This document shows, one piece after another, positions 29,215 to 37,590 of a DNA stretch of 64,000 nucleotides. The notes below the pieces were generated by a model. That model was not told the origin of the DNA, did no database searches, and saw nothing but the letters and a program-made list of their open reading frames with translations. Source of the DNA: Gammaproteobacteria bacterium (GTDB lineage Bacteria; Pseudomonadota; Gammaproteobacteria; Ga0077536). Within the stretch, counting starts at the first letter, position 1; the number at the start of each line of letters is the position of its first letter. A program made the position numbers and the translations under genes. The DNA lies in contig SHZJ01000008.1 of NCBI GenBank assembly GCA_009692365.1, positions 31,595 through 95,594 of the forward strand. Direction: 5' to 3'.

Positions 29215-29235
29215 TATAGTCGATATGTTTCGACT
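29215..29235 (+). promoter_or_regulatory. Candidate ArsR operator and -10 box upstream of the SDR gene
   Basis: A perfect inverted repeat AGTCGA-tatgtt-TCGACT spans 29218-29235 in the 56-base gap between the regulator and the SDR gene. It overlaps a -10-like TATAGT (29215-29220) and lies 18 bases before the SDR ATG. Such a dyad covering the -10 region is how ArsR-family repressors usually block transcription. That this regulator binds here is inference. Confidence 0.55.
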
Positions 29236-29252
29236 CATCACCGGATAACATC

Positions 29253-30038
29253 ATGCAAACAGAAAAACCTACCGCACTGATCACCGGCGCCTCTAGTGGC
29301 ATTGGCAAAGCTTTGTGCGAAGAGTTTGCCAAAGATGGTTACAACTTGATCTTGGCCGCCCGCAGCGTCGAAAAAATGCAGGCCCAAGGCGCACAGCTTC
29401 AGCTGCGTTATGGGATCAAGGTGAGCGTGATTGCCGCTGACTTAGAGCGTGTGTCGGGCGCAGCACAACTGCACGCGCAGATCAAACAAAAGGGCCTGGT
29501 CCTGAATGCTTTGGTCAATAACGCTGGCTACGCCACCTTTGGTGAATTCAAAGACAGCGACTTATCGGCCACGTTAGGGATGATGCAGCTCAATATGTAC
29601 AGCGTGGTCGTACTGACTAAATTATTTTTGCCTGATCTCATCGCCACCCAGGGCAAGTTGCTCAATATCGCCTCCACCGCCGCGTTTCAGCCCGGACCTT
29701 TCATGGCGGTGTACTACGCGACCAAAAGCTTTGTGCTGTATTTTTCGGAAGGTCTTGCCTGTGAACTCGAAGGCACCGGGGTGACTGTCACGGCCTTATG
29801 CCCAGGCCCTACGGCCTCAGGATTTCAAGCCAAGGCCGTCATGCAGGCATCGGCCTTGGTAAAGAACAAAAAACTGCCGAGTGCGGAGTCGGTTGCCGCG
29901 GCAGGTTATTCGGCCATGAAGCGTGGGAAGCGAGTTCACATTCCCGGTGTCGTCAATCGTCTTTTGGCGCTTGGCGTTCGGTTTGCCCCGCGCAATTGGG
30001 TGACCGCCTTGCTCAAAACAATCACTCGACCTATTTAA
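29253..30038 (+). CDS. Short-chain dehydrogenase/reductase
   Basis: A 261-residue classical SDR. Cofactor motif TGASSGIGKAL (about 11-21), NNAGYATFG (NNAG motif, about 90), active-site Ser in LNIASTAAF and the YYATKS catalytic Tyr/Lys pair are intact. The AARSVEKM sequence after the second strand points to NADP(H). The substrate is unknown; the C-terminal half (GVTVTALCPGPTASGF) resembles DltE/SDR proteins often annotated for lipid or xenobiotic reduction. It is probably controlled by the ArsR-type regulator just upstream. Confidence 0.88.
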   Translation: MQTEKPTALITGASSGIGKALCEEFAKDGYNLILAARSVEKMQAQGAQLQLRYGIKVSVIAADLERVSGAAQLHAQIKQKGLVLNALVNNAGYATFGEFKDSDLSATLGMMQLNMYSVVVLTKLFLPDLIATQGKLLNIASTAAFQPGPFMAVYYATKSFVLYFSEGLACELEGTGVTVTALCPGPTASGFQAKAVMQASALVKNKKLPSAESVAAAGYSAMKRGKRVHIPGVVNRLLALGVRFAPRNWVTALLKTITRPI

Positions 30039-30163
30039 CCGGCTAGTGATTTGCGACGACCAAGTTGCTCTTGAAGGGCGCACTGCGGCACTCATAAGCA
30101 CCGCCCGCCAGCGCGTTAAAACCCGCCGCATGGTGGCCACCGTGGGGCGCAATCCCCAGCGCA

Positions 30164-30193
30164 GCCTCGGCCCCGCAGACCCGGGGCCGAGGC
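30164..30193. terminator. Strong bidirectional hairpin between convergent genes
   Basis: GCCTCGGCCCCG (30164-30175) pairs perfectly over 12 bases with CGGGGCCGAGGC (30182-30193) around a six-base loop. It sits between the convergent SDR and medium-chain reductase genes, eight bases from the latter's stop. This is the strongest stem in the window, though no long T-run follows. Confidence 0.6.
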
Positions 30194-30201
30194 GCGCCGT
30201 T

Positions 30202-31206
30202 TCAGACCTTCAACATCAGCTTGCCGGTATTCTCCCCGGTATAGAGCTTGCGCAGCGTGGTCACCGCGTTTTCCAGCCCCGTGTGCATATCCGCACGGTA
30301 TTTCAGCCGACCTTCACGCATCCACCCACTCAAGGCGGCGATGGCTTCGGGATAGCGGGCGGCGTAATCGAGCACAATAAAGCCTTCTACTTTTAGGCGC
30401 TGCATGAGGATCATGGGGTAATTGCTTGGGCCGGGGACTTCGCCTGTGGCGTTGTACTGGGAAATCAGGCCACAAGTAGGAATGCGGCCTTTTAAGTTCA
30501 TCTGTTTGAAGCAAGCATCGAGGATGTCGCCGCCAACGTTGTCAAAATAAACATCGATGCCCTTCGGGCAGGCGCGTTTTAAGGCCTCTGGGACGTTTTC
30601 CGTTTTGTAATTGATGGCCGCATCGAAACCTAAGTCCTCGACGATCCAACGACACTTGGCGTCGCTACCGGCGAGGCCGACGGCCCGCGCGCCTTTGATT
30701 TTTGCAATCTGTCCCACCACGGATCCCACCGCACCCGCCGCCGCCGACACCACCACGGTTTCGCCGGCCTGAGGCGCGCCCAATTCCACTAGCCCGAAAT
30801 AGGCCGTTGGCCCTACCACCGCGAACAGGCCAAACGCATCGGCCACCGAGATGCCGTCTAGCGCGCCAATCTTGTTGATATAGCCTGGGATGCCAATCTG
30901 ATATTTAGACCAACTGCCCAGACCGCTGACCACATCGCCCGCGGCGAATTCGGGGTGGTTAGAACTCACTACCGTGCCGCACACCACGCCACGCATCGCC
31001 TCGCCAATGGCCACCGGCGGCATGTACTGGTCTATGTCGCTCATCCAAAGGCGATTCGTAGGGTCTAGCGAGAGGTAGTCCATTTTTACCAAAAACTGGC
31101 CTGCGGCCGGTGTGGGAATCGGTTCTTCGGCGTAGCTCAGCACCTCATCGCCGATGGTGCCAACCGGGCGGTTGCGCAAACGCCAAACTTTATTCGTATC
31201 GCCCAT
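30202..31206 (-). CDS. NADP-dependent medium-chain reductase (prostaglandin-reductase/CurA-like)
   Basis: A 334-residue zinc-independent medium-chain dehydrogenase/reductase of the leukotriene-B4-dehydrogenase/CurA type, which reduces alpha,beta-unsaturated ketones. Marks are the N-terminal VWRLRNRPVGTIGDEVL, YLSLDPTNRLWMSD, the Rossmann motif SAAAGAVGSVVGQIAKIKGARAVGLAGS (quoted in parts) and IDVYFDNVGGDILDACF. It converges on the SDR gene and is divergent from homospermidine synthase. Confidence 0.9.
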   Translation of the reverse strand: MGDTNKVWRLRNRPVGTIGDEVLSYAEEPIPTPAAGQFLVKMDYLSLDPTNRLWMSDIDQYMPPVAIGEAMRGVVCGTVVSSNHPEFAAGDVVSGLGSWSKYQIGIPGYINKIGALDGISVADAFGLFAVVGPTAYFGLVELGAPQAGETVVVSAAAGAVGSVVGQIAKIKGARAVGLAGSDAKCRWIVEDLGFDAAINYKTENVPEALKRACPKGIDVYFDNVGGDILDACFKQMNLKGRIPTCGLISQYNATGEVPGPSNYPMILMQRLKVEGFIVLDYAARYPEAIAALSGWMREGRLKYRADMHTGLENAVTTLRKLYTGENTGKLMLKV

Positions 31207-31479
31207 GGTGAAAACTCCTGATGGTTAGTTGCCTCTCGACGCAAGGCGCGCAGTGGCCCTTGGGACGGCGGTGGTTGATGCTAACCGATCGCGGAGGGCA
31301 CACGAATATCGGCTGGGTGGTGGCGGGCACGCAGTTGGCGCGCAGTTGGGACACTCGCCGTTGGCCCCGCTACAATCGCCAACGCGGCCCCGACGCAGCA
31401 CTGCGCAGGCGCCTAGTCGCCGCGCCGGGATTGGCCTGGCCGAACGACTGAACAATCCTCATTCTCTGGGAGCTCCCTC

Positions 31480-32916
31480 GTGCCCGCACCCTCTAGCGAT
31501 GCGCTGACGCGTCAACACGTACAATTCCATGGGCGCTTGGTCTGCGTGGGCTTTGGCAGTATCGGGCAGGGCGTATTGCCCCTGATCCTGCGGCATATTG
31601 GCGCCCTGCCGCCCAGCCGCGTCACCATCGTCACCGCGGACGACGCCGGCCGCGCCGTCGCGGCGCAATTTGGCGTGCGGTTTTTAGTGCAGCCGCTGAC
31701 CCTACAAAACTATCGGAGCGTGCTCGACCCGCTGGTCGGCCCCGGCGATTTTCTGCTGAATTTGGCGGTCGATGTCTCCAGCCTCGCGCTCATTGAATAC
31801 GCCGGCGAGCGCGCCGCGCTGTATCTGGATACCTGCCTGGAACCCTGGCCGGGTGGCTACACCGATCCCAGCGTGCCACCCTCACTGCGCTCCAATTACG
31901 CGTTGCGCGAAAGTGCGCTGGCCCTGCGGCAGCGGCGTCCCCGGGGGGCGACGGCGGTGATCACCCACGGTGCCAATCCGGGTCTGGTGTCGCACTTCGT
32001 CAAGCAAGCGTTGGTCAACATCGCCCACGATCTGGCGCTTCAGTTCGCCGAGCCCACCACGCGTGAGCAATGGGCCGCGCTCGCCGCGCTCATCAACGTG
32101 AAGGTCATTCACATCGCCGAGCGCGATACGCAAACGCCGCAGGTACCCAAAGCGGTCGGGGAGTTTGTGAACACCTGGTCGGTCGACGGCTTTGTGAGTG
32201 AGGGCGCACAGCCCGCGGAACTCGGTTGGGGCACCCACGAGCGCACCCTGCCGCCTGACGGCCACCAGCACGAGTTTGGCTGCGGTAGTGCCATCTATCT
32301 CATGCGCCCCGGTGCCGGCACGCGGGTGCGCAGCTGGACGCCGCGCGAAGGCCACTACCACGGTTTTTTGATCACCCACGGCGAAGCCATTTCTATTGCA
32401 GATTTCTTGACCGCGCGTGAGGGGACTCACGTCACCTACCGGCCCACCGTCCACTACGCCTATCACCCTTGCGATTCCGCCGTGCTCTCGGTGCACGAGT
32501 TCGCCGAGCGCAACTGGCAGCTGCAAGCGCACAAACGCATCCTCATGGACGACATCGTCACCGGCGTAGACGAACTCGGCGTGCTGCTGGCCGGGCATGC
32601 GAAAAACGCTTACTGGTATGGCTCGCAGCTGTCGATCAACGAAGCCCGCGCGCTGGCCCCCCACAACAGCGCCACCAGCCTGCAGGTTACCGTGGCCGTG
32701 CTCTCGGGCATGATCTGGGCGATGGAGAATCCCGCTCTGGGCATCGTAGAGCCCGACGAAATGGACTACCGCCGGAACCTCGAAATCTGCCTCCCTTATC
32801 TTGGCCCAGTGGTCGGTCACTACTCCGATTGGACGCCGCTATATCAGCGGGGCGCGCTGTTCCCCGAAGATTTAGACCACACTGACCCTTGGCAATTCCG
32901 TAACGTGCGAGTGTAA
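31480..32916 (+). CDS. hss: Homospermidine synthase
   Basis: A 478-residue enzyme that makes sym-homospermidine from putrescine using NAD+. It matches bacterial homospermidine synthase in length and in LVCVGFGSIGQGVLPLILRH (Rossmann motif near residue 20), LLNLAVDVSSL, LYLDTCLEPWPGGY, RSNYALRESALALR and the ITHGANPGLVSHFVK block. The start is GTG with GGAG upstream. Its neighbours are not polyamine genes, so it is an isolated polyamine gene within a catabolic region. It is followed within six bases by an enoyl-CoA hydratase gene and might share its transcript. Confidence 0.93.
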   Translation: MPAPSSDALTRQHVQFHGRLVCVGFGSIGQGVLPLILRHIGALPPSRVTIVTADDAGRAVAAQFGVRFLVQPLTLQNYRSVLDPLVGPGDFLLNLAVDVSSLALIEYAGERAALYLDTCLEPWPGGYTDPSVPPSLRSNYALRESALALRQRRPRGATAVITHGANPGLVSHFVKQALVNIAHDLALQFAEPTTREQWAALAALINVKVIHIAERDTQTPQVPKAVGEFVNTWSVDGFVSEGAQPAELGWGTHERTLPPDGHQHEFGCGSAIYLMRPGAGTRVRSWTPREGHYHGFLITHGEAISIADFLTAREGTHVTYRPTVHYAYHPCDSAVLSVHEFAERNWQLQAHKRILMDDIVTGVDELGVLLAGHAKNAYWYGSQLSINEARALAPHNSATSLQVTVAVLSGMIWAMENPALGIVEPDEMDYRRNLEICLPYLGPVVGHYSDWTPLYQRGALFPEDLDHTDPWQFRNVRV

Positions 32917-32922
32917 ACAACG

Positions 32923-33723
32923 ATGTCCGACCTTCTGTTTGACGTCAGCCAGGGCGTGGCCCTCATCACGCTCAACCGCCCGCAGGTTATGAACGCTTTT
33001 GGCGGCAGCCTGCGCGAGGATCTGTTGGCGTGCCTGCAGGCCATGGCCAGCGATCCCGCCGTTGGCTGCGTGGTGATAACCGGCGCGGGCGCAGCTTTTT
33101 GCGCCGGCGGGGACATCGCGAGCATGGCGGCATTACAGGCGGCTAATGAGGTTGGCCCCATCGCCGAGCGCATGGTGACCGGGGCCGCCGTGGTGCGACT
33201 TTTGCGCGCCATGCCCCAACCGGTAATCGCTGCCGTGAACGGTGCCGCCGCAGGCGCGGGTTTAAATCTCGCGCTCGCGTGCGACTTGCGCTACGCCGCA
33301 ACGAGCGCCAAATTCTCCGCGAGCTTCGTCAAAATAGGGCTGGTGCCGGACTGGGGCGGCCACTATCTATTGCCACGACTAGTGGGCACTGCGTGCGCTT
33401 TGGAGCTCATGCTGAGCGGGGATCGTATGGACGCGGAAACCGCCCTACGGCTGGGGTTGGTCAATAAAGTCATGGCCCCCGAGGCCCTCCTCGAGGCCAC
33501 CCTGAACCGCGCGCGGGCGCTCGCCGCAGGACCGCGCGCCGCGATGGCAGCAATTAAACACGGTGCTTATCTCGGCGCTAGCAGTACGCTGGAGGCGACA
33601 CTCGCCTGGGAACAAGCAAGCCAACTCGAGCGCTTTCTGAGCGCCGATGCCCGCGAAGGCACTCGCGCATTCCTCGAAAAACGCCCGCCACACTTTGGCC
33701 TCGGCGAGGAGACAAAAGCATGA
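32923..33723 (+). CDS. Enoyl-CoA hydratase/isomerase family protein
   Basis: A 266-residue crotonase-fold protein. The oxyanion-hole segments are GAAFCAGGDIASM (about 57-69) and NGAAAGAGLNLALACDLRYA (about 106-125, quoted in part). The family catalytic Glu positions are only partly conserved: VKIGLVPDWGG carries Asp at the second acidic site, a pattern of isomerase-type members (PaaG-like). It acts on an acyl-CoA, probably in beta-oxidation-like breakdown. Its stop overlaps the next reductase ATG (ATGA). Confidence 0.87.
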   Translation: MSDLLFDVSQGVALITLNRPQVMNAFGGSLREDLLACLQAMASDPAVGCVVITGAGAAFCAGGDIASMAALQAANEVGPIAERMVTGAAVVRLLRAMPQPVIAAVNGAAAGAGLNLALACDLRYAATSAKFSASFVKIGLVPDWGGHYLLPRLVGTACALELMLSGDRMDAETALRLGLVNKVMAPEALLEATLNRARALAAGPRAAMAAIKHGAYLGASSTLEATLAWEQASQLERFLSADAREGTRAFLEKRPPHFGLGEETKA

Positions 33724-34742
33724 AGGCTGTTGTGGTTGACGCTTGGCGTCCCTTTCACGAGCTAACCCTACAAGAAATTCCGACCCCTGCCATTGCGCCG
33801 AATGAAGTCCTCATCCGGGTGCGCGCCGCGGGGGTCAGTTTCGCGGTCAGCCTGGTGGTACAGGGCAAATATCAACGTAAACCGCCGCTGCCGTTTGTGC
33901 CGGGTAGCGAGGTGGCAGGCGAGATTGCCCAAGTCGGTGACCAAGTCACGCGCTTTAAAATTGGCGAGCGCGTGTGTGCAGTGCTGGATTGGGGCGGGCT
34001 CGCGGAATTTGCCGCCGCTAACGCGGTGAACGTCTACGCCCTGCCGGACTCGCTCGATTTTCCGCCGGCCATCGCGTTCACCAATTCCTACGCGACCTCG
34101 GCCGCCGCGCTCAGCTGGCCACATTTATTGAATGTGCAGGCAGGACAGACGCTGCTGGTCCACGGCGCGGCGGGCGGCGTGGGTTTGGCCGCGATAGAAA
34201 TCGGCAAAATTTTGGGCGCAACCGTGATCGCAACCGCCGGCTCTCCCGAGAAACTGGCCGCCGCCAAAGCCCACGGCGCGGATTACCTCATCAACTACCG
34301 CACGCAGGAATTCCGCGACGAAGTGTTAGCGATCACCGCAGGGGAAGGCGTGAACGCGGTCTACGACCCAGTCGGTGGCGAGGTCTTTACGCAGTCACTG
34401 CGCTGCATGGCGCCCGAAGCACGCATCATGCCGGTGGGTTTCGCCGGGGGTGAAATTCCCAATATTCCGGCTAATTTATTGCTGGTGAAAAACCTCACCG
34501 TCTGCGGGCTCAATCTGGGCTACTACTACGGCTGGAGCCCGCAAGATAAGCGCGAAGAATTTGAGCCGCGCATGCGCGCCACGCTGCAGCAGTTGTTTGA
34601 TTGGTTGGTGGAAGGTCGCATCCGGCCACACATCGCCGCCACCTACCCGCTGGCCGATTTCCAGCAAGCGATGGCGGCGGTGCTAGGCCGCACGGCGATC
34701 GGACGGGTTGCGGTGATGATGGACGCCGATGCGCGCGCCTAG
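33720..34742 (+). CDS. NADPH:quinone oxidoreductase-type medium-chain reductase
   Basis: A 340-residue zinc-independent medium-chain reductase (QOR family). It has the N-terminal GroES-like fold with PFVPGSEVAGEIAQVG, the nucleotide-binding HGAAGGVGLAAIEIGKILGA and VNAVYDPVGGEVF, and the C-terminal GRIRPHIAATYPLADFQQAM typical of acryloyl-CoA/quinone reductases. It is translationally coupled to the enoyl-CoA hydratase upstream, which suggests that its real substrate may be an enoyl-CoA; that is inference. Confidence 0.88.
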   Translation: MKAVVVDAWRPFHELTLQEIPTPAIAPNEVLIRVRAAGVSFAVSLVVQGKYQRKPPLPFVPGSEVAGEIAQVGDQVTRFKIGERVCAVLDWGGLAEFAAANAVNVYALPDSLDFPPAIAFTNSYATSAAALSWPHLLNVQAGQTLLVHGAAGGVGLAAIEIGKILGATVIATAGSPEKLAAAKAHGADYLINYRTQEFRDEVLAITAGEGVNAVYDPVGGEVFTQSLRCMAPEARIMPVGFAGGEIPNIPANLLLVKNLTVCGLNLGYYYGWSPQDKREEFEPRMRATLQQLFDWLVEGRIRPHIAATYPLADFQQAMAAVLGRTAIGRVAVMMDADARA

Positions 34743-34791
34743 CTCACCCACCGCAATGCGCGCCCACGGCAGGCGCCACGCGGTGAGCGAC

Positions 34792-35907
34792 TCAGATCCG
34801 TAAACCCGCCTGCCGCATCAGGGGCAGCACGCGCTCGCCGAAATACGGCAATTCCTGCGCGTAGTCCTGCCAAACCAGCGCCATGCCTTCCACCCCCGCG
34901 CGCGCCAGTGCCACGAATTGCGCCGTCACCGACTCCGGCGTGCCCACCATCAGATAGCCACCCCAACCCGCGACGAAGCGCCGGGCGAATTGTTCAATCT
35001 GGGCGTTGAAGGAATCGCTCTCCATCCCTAGCACCCGCATGATATTGCGCGCCGCCCCCCAGTCACCGGCCTCGATGATGGCGTTGAAAGCAGCGCGGGC
35101 TTCGCATTCGGTATCGCGTACGAGGATAAAGCCATAACCCAGCACGCCAATTTCCCGGTGATAGCCGTGGGCGCGCTGGCGCACGTCGGCGGCGATACTC
35201 GCGGCGGATTCCACCGAATCCATGGTGATGAAATTGAAGTCCACGTGGCGGGCAGAAAAATCCCGCCCCGCCGCCGACACCCCGGCGTTCACGATCACCG
35301 GATAGGGTTGCTGCACGGGCTTGGGTTCGAGATAACCATCCGTTACCCGGTAGTGTTCGCCCACATGGTCAAAATGATTCTCGCACCACAGCCGTTTGAC
35401 CACCTCCACCCATTCACCGGCCCGCGCGTAGCGCTCGTCGTGCGGTGATTGACGCTCGCCGAACATTTCCATTTCGGCCGCGTACCAACCGCATACCACG
35501 TTAAGACCCCAGCGCCCGTTGGAAATGTGGTCGATGGTGGCGCCCTGCTTAGCCGCGAGAATGGGATGCATCGTCGAGACATGCGAGGTCGCAAACAGCA
35601 TGATTTTCTCGGTGCGTGCCGCCAGCGCCGCGGCCCAGGTGTAGACCTCCATACAGTCGCCGTTGTACTCGGTCTCGCCGCCAAAACTTTTCCAGCGCCC
35701 GAACGGCACCAGGAACTCCAGGCCCAGACGGTCGGCGGTTTGAGCAATCAGCAGATTGTGCGCGAAGGTCGGCCGGTGCGAGGTGGGCGCTTTGCTGATG
35801 GTGCCGCCGTTACTGACGTTACAGCCAAAAATGCCGATCTTCATGCGATTGGCGTTAAAGAGCGGCACCGAATCCCGACGTAATTGGGCGAGGGTGTCGG
35901 GGTGCAT
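34792..35907 (-). CDS. LLM class flavin-dependent monooxygenase, RutA/SsuD-like (third of three)
   Basis: A 371-residue luciferase-like monooxygenase of the alkanesulfonate/pyrimidine monooxygenase branch (FMNH2-dependent). Marks are KIGIFGCNVSNGGTISK, GLEFLVPFGRWKSFGG, HVSTMHPILAAKQGATIDHI and GRWGLNVVCGWYAAEMEMFG. The substrate is not evident and no flavin reductase gene is adjacent. It stands alone, convergent with the quinone-reductase-like gene with a 49-base gap. Confidence 0.88.
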   Translation of the reverse strand: MHPDTLAQLRRDSVPLFNANRMKIGIFGCNVSNGGTISKAPTSHRPTFAHNLLIAQTADRLGLEFLVPFGRWKSFGGETEYNGDCMEVYTWAAALAARTEKIMLFATSHVSTMHPILAAKQGATIDHISNGRWGLNVVCGWYAAEMEMFGERQSPHDERYARAGEWVEVVKRLWCENHFDHVGEHYRVTDGYLEPKPVQQPYPVIVNAGVSAAGRDFSARHVDFNFITMDSVESAASIAADVRQRAHGYHREIGVLGYGFILVRDTECEARAAFNAIIEAGDWGAARNIMRVLGMESDSFNAQIEQFARRFVAGWGGYLMVGTPESVTAQFVALARAGVEGMALVWQDYAQELPYFGERVLPLMRQAGLRI

Positions 35908-36009
35908 CGCGGGGCTACGCCGGTGGTCGCGTCAGGCCGGCACATCGAGCCGCGGGCCCGCGCCTAGCGCGCGCGCCCGGCCGGATATCCCAATGGACGG
36001 TGGGCGACA

Positions 36010-36882
36010 CTAGTCCTGCCATTGCTGCTCAAATTGCCAGACGGCGTCAAAACCCATCAGGGTGTGCATGTCGGACAGCGCGTAGAGCGGCGTGCTCAGT
36101 CCGGCGCTGCTGCCGGTGTCACGCAACTGCTGATAGGCACTTTGCAGCGCGGCCGCGGCGGCTAGAAAGCCCGTGCTGGGGTAGATCGCAATCGCATAAC
36201 CCATTGCCCGCAGCGTGGCCGCGGGCAGTACCGGCGAGCGGCCACCCTCCACCATATTGGCCAGCAGGGGTGCATCGAGGGCCGCCGCCACCGCCGCAAA
36301 CTCCGCTTCGCTCTCCAGCGCCTCCACAAACAAGACGTCCGCACCCGCCGCCAGGTAGGCCCGGGCGCGGTCGATGGCCACCGCCAAGCCCAGTCCACTG
36401 CGCGCATCGGTGCGCGCGATGACGAGAAAATTGGGGTCTTGCCGGGCCGCACAGGCGACCTCGATTTTTTTGACCATGTCAGCCTGCGCGATCACGCGCC
36501 GAAGTCCGGCGTGCCCGCATTTCTTCGGGAATTCCTGGTCCTCTAGCTGGAGCGCCGCCACCCCTGCGGCCTCAAATCCGCGCACCGTATGCGCCACATT
36601 CAGCAGCCCGCCGTAGCCGGTGTCGGCATCCGCAATGAGCGGCGTTGCGCTCCCACCCGCCATCGCGGCAGCCCGGCCGCACATGTCGCTAAAACTCGCC
36701 AACCCCGCATCCGGCAAGCCCAGATAAGAGGCCACCGTGCCGTAACCGGTCATGTACAGCGCCGCGTGCCCCTGGGCATCGGCAATGCGGGTGGAGATGA
36801 GGTCAAACACGCCGGGCGCGACCGTGAGTTCGCGGCGGCGTACCCGGCCTGCCAAGGCGGTGCGTTTGTGTGAGGCAAGCAT
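36010..36882 (-). CDS. Isocitrate lyase/PEP mutase superfamily protein
   Basis: A 290-residue TIM-barrel enzyme of the isocitrate lyase/phosphonomutase superfamily. Marks are APGVFDLISTRIAD, PLIADADTGYGG (Mg2+ site), LQLEDQEFPKKCGH (the catalytic-loop cysteine of the lyase branch) and IARTDARSGLG. The KKCGH form favours C-C lyases such as 2-methylisocitrate lyase or oxaloacetate/carboxyphosphonoenolpyruvate enzymes. Exact substrate not determined. There is no prpC or other methylcitrate-cycle gene in the window. Confidence 0.86.
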   Translation of the reverse strand: MLASHKRTALAGRVRRRELTVAPGVFDLISTRIADAQGHAALYMTGYGTVASYLGLPDAGLASFSDMCGRAAAMAGGSATPLIADADTGYGGLLNVAHTVRGFEAAGVAALQLEDQEFPKKCGHAGLRRVIAQADMVKKIEVACAARQDPNFLVIARTDARSGLGLAVAIDRARAYLAAGADVLFVEALESEAEFAAVAAALDAPLLANMVEGGRSPVLPAATLRAMGYAIAIYPSTGFLAAAAALQSAYQQLRDTGSSAGLSTPLYALSDMHTLMGFDAVWQFEQQWQD

Positions 36883-37091
36883 GGCGGCGCGCGCTCCGTC
36901 CGAAGGTGGCAGGAAGTATAAAGCCAGGGCGAGGTTGGCGTCCCGCCGGGCCGGCCCGCGCAGCGCGACCTGCCGGGAGGCGCGCGGCCGGCACGCGGGT
37001 GGCGAGCATGCTGCAGATCGCGCTAGGTAATTGCGGGCAAGCGGTGTAGTTTCGCCGGGTTATTGCAAATTGACGACGACAGGAAACCACG

Positions 37092-37490
37092 ATGGCGGCT
37101 TCAATTAAGCAAATGCTGGGTAGCGATGACGATAGTCTGGAACTGCTGAAGGTGATGGCTGACAACAGCTTCGACTCGATCCTCCTCACGGACGCCACCA
37201 AAGAGGGGAAGATTATCTACACCAATGCAGCCTTCAAGAAGCTGACGGGCTATAGCTCCGAAGACGTCGTTGGCAAGACCCCTAGGATTCTCCAAGGTGC
37301 GGCCACCGACAAACTGGTGATCGAAAGACTGCGCACGGCGCTGGCCGGCGGCGGCAAGTTTGAAGGGCGGGCGATCAATTACAAAAAAGACGGCACGCCA
37401 TTCATCATGCATTGGCGGGTACTGCCCATCAAACGCGGCGGCGCCATCAAGGCCTGGATCGCCATTCAACGCGAAACCTCCAACCTGTAG
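37092..37490 (+). CDS. Stand-alone PAS domain protein, LOV-like but without the photoactive cysteine
   Basis: A single-domain PAS sensor of 132 residues with short N-terminal cap and no output domain. The core reads ILLTDATKEGKIIYTNAAFKKLTGYSSEDVVGK (in parts), then TPRILQG, NYKKDGTPFIMHW and IKAWIAIQRETS. The order is that of short LOV proteins, but the GxNCRFLQ motif reads GKTPRILQG, so the flavin-adduct cysteine is absent. The ligand and partner are unknown. It is divergent from the isocitrate-lyase-like gene and convergent with the UGSC unit. Confidence 0.8.
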   Translation: MAASIKQMLGSDDDSLELLKVMADNSFDSILLTDATKEGKIIYTNAAFKKLTGYSSEDVVGKTPRILQGAATDKLVIERLRTALAGGGKFEGRAINYKKDGTPFIMHWRVLPIKRGGAIKAWIAIQRETSNL

Positions 37491-37590
37491 CTGAGCACCC
37501 GCGCCCACGCGGCGCGCAAGCCAAGACTGCTCGCGCTCAGGGTGCCAGTTGCCACCGCGCGCCGAGCGGTCGCCACGGCCGCCACCCGGC

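Noticed and set aside
37092..37490. Blue-light LOV photoreceptor
   Set aside because: The adduct-forming cysteine is missing (GKTPRILQG), so classical LOV photochemistry is not expected.
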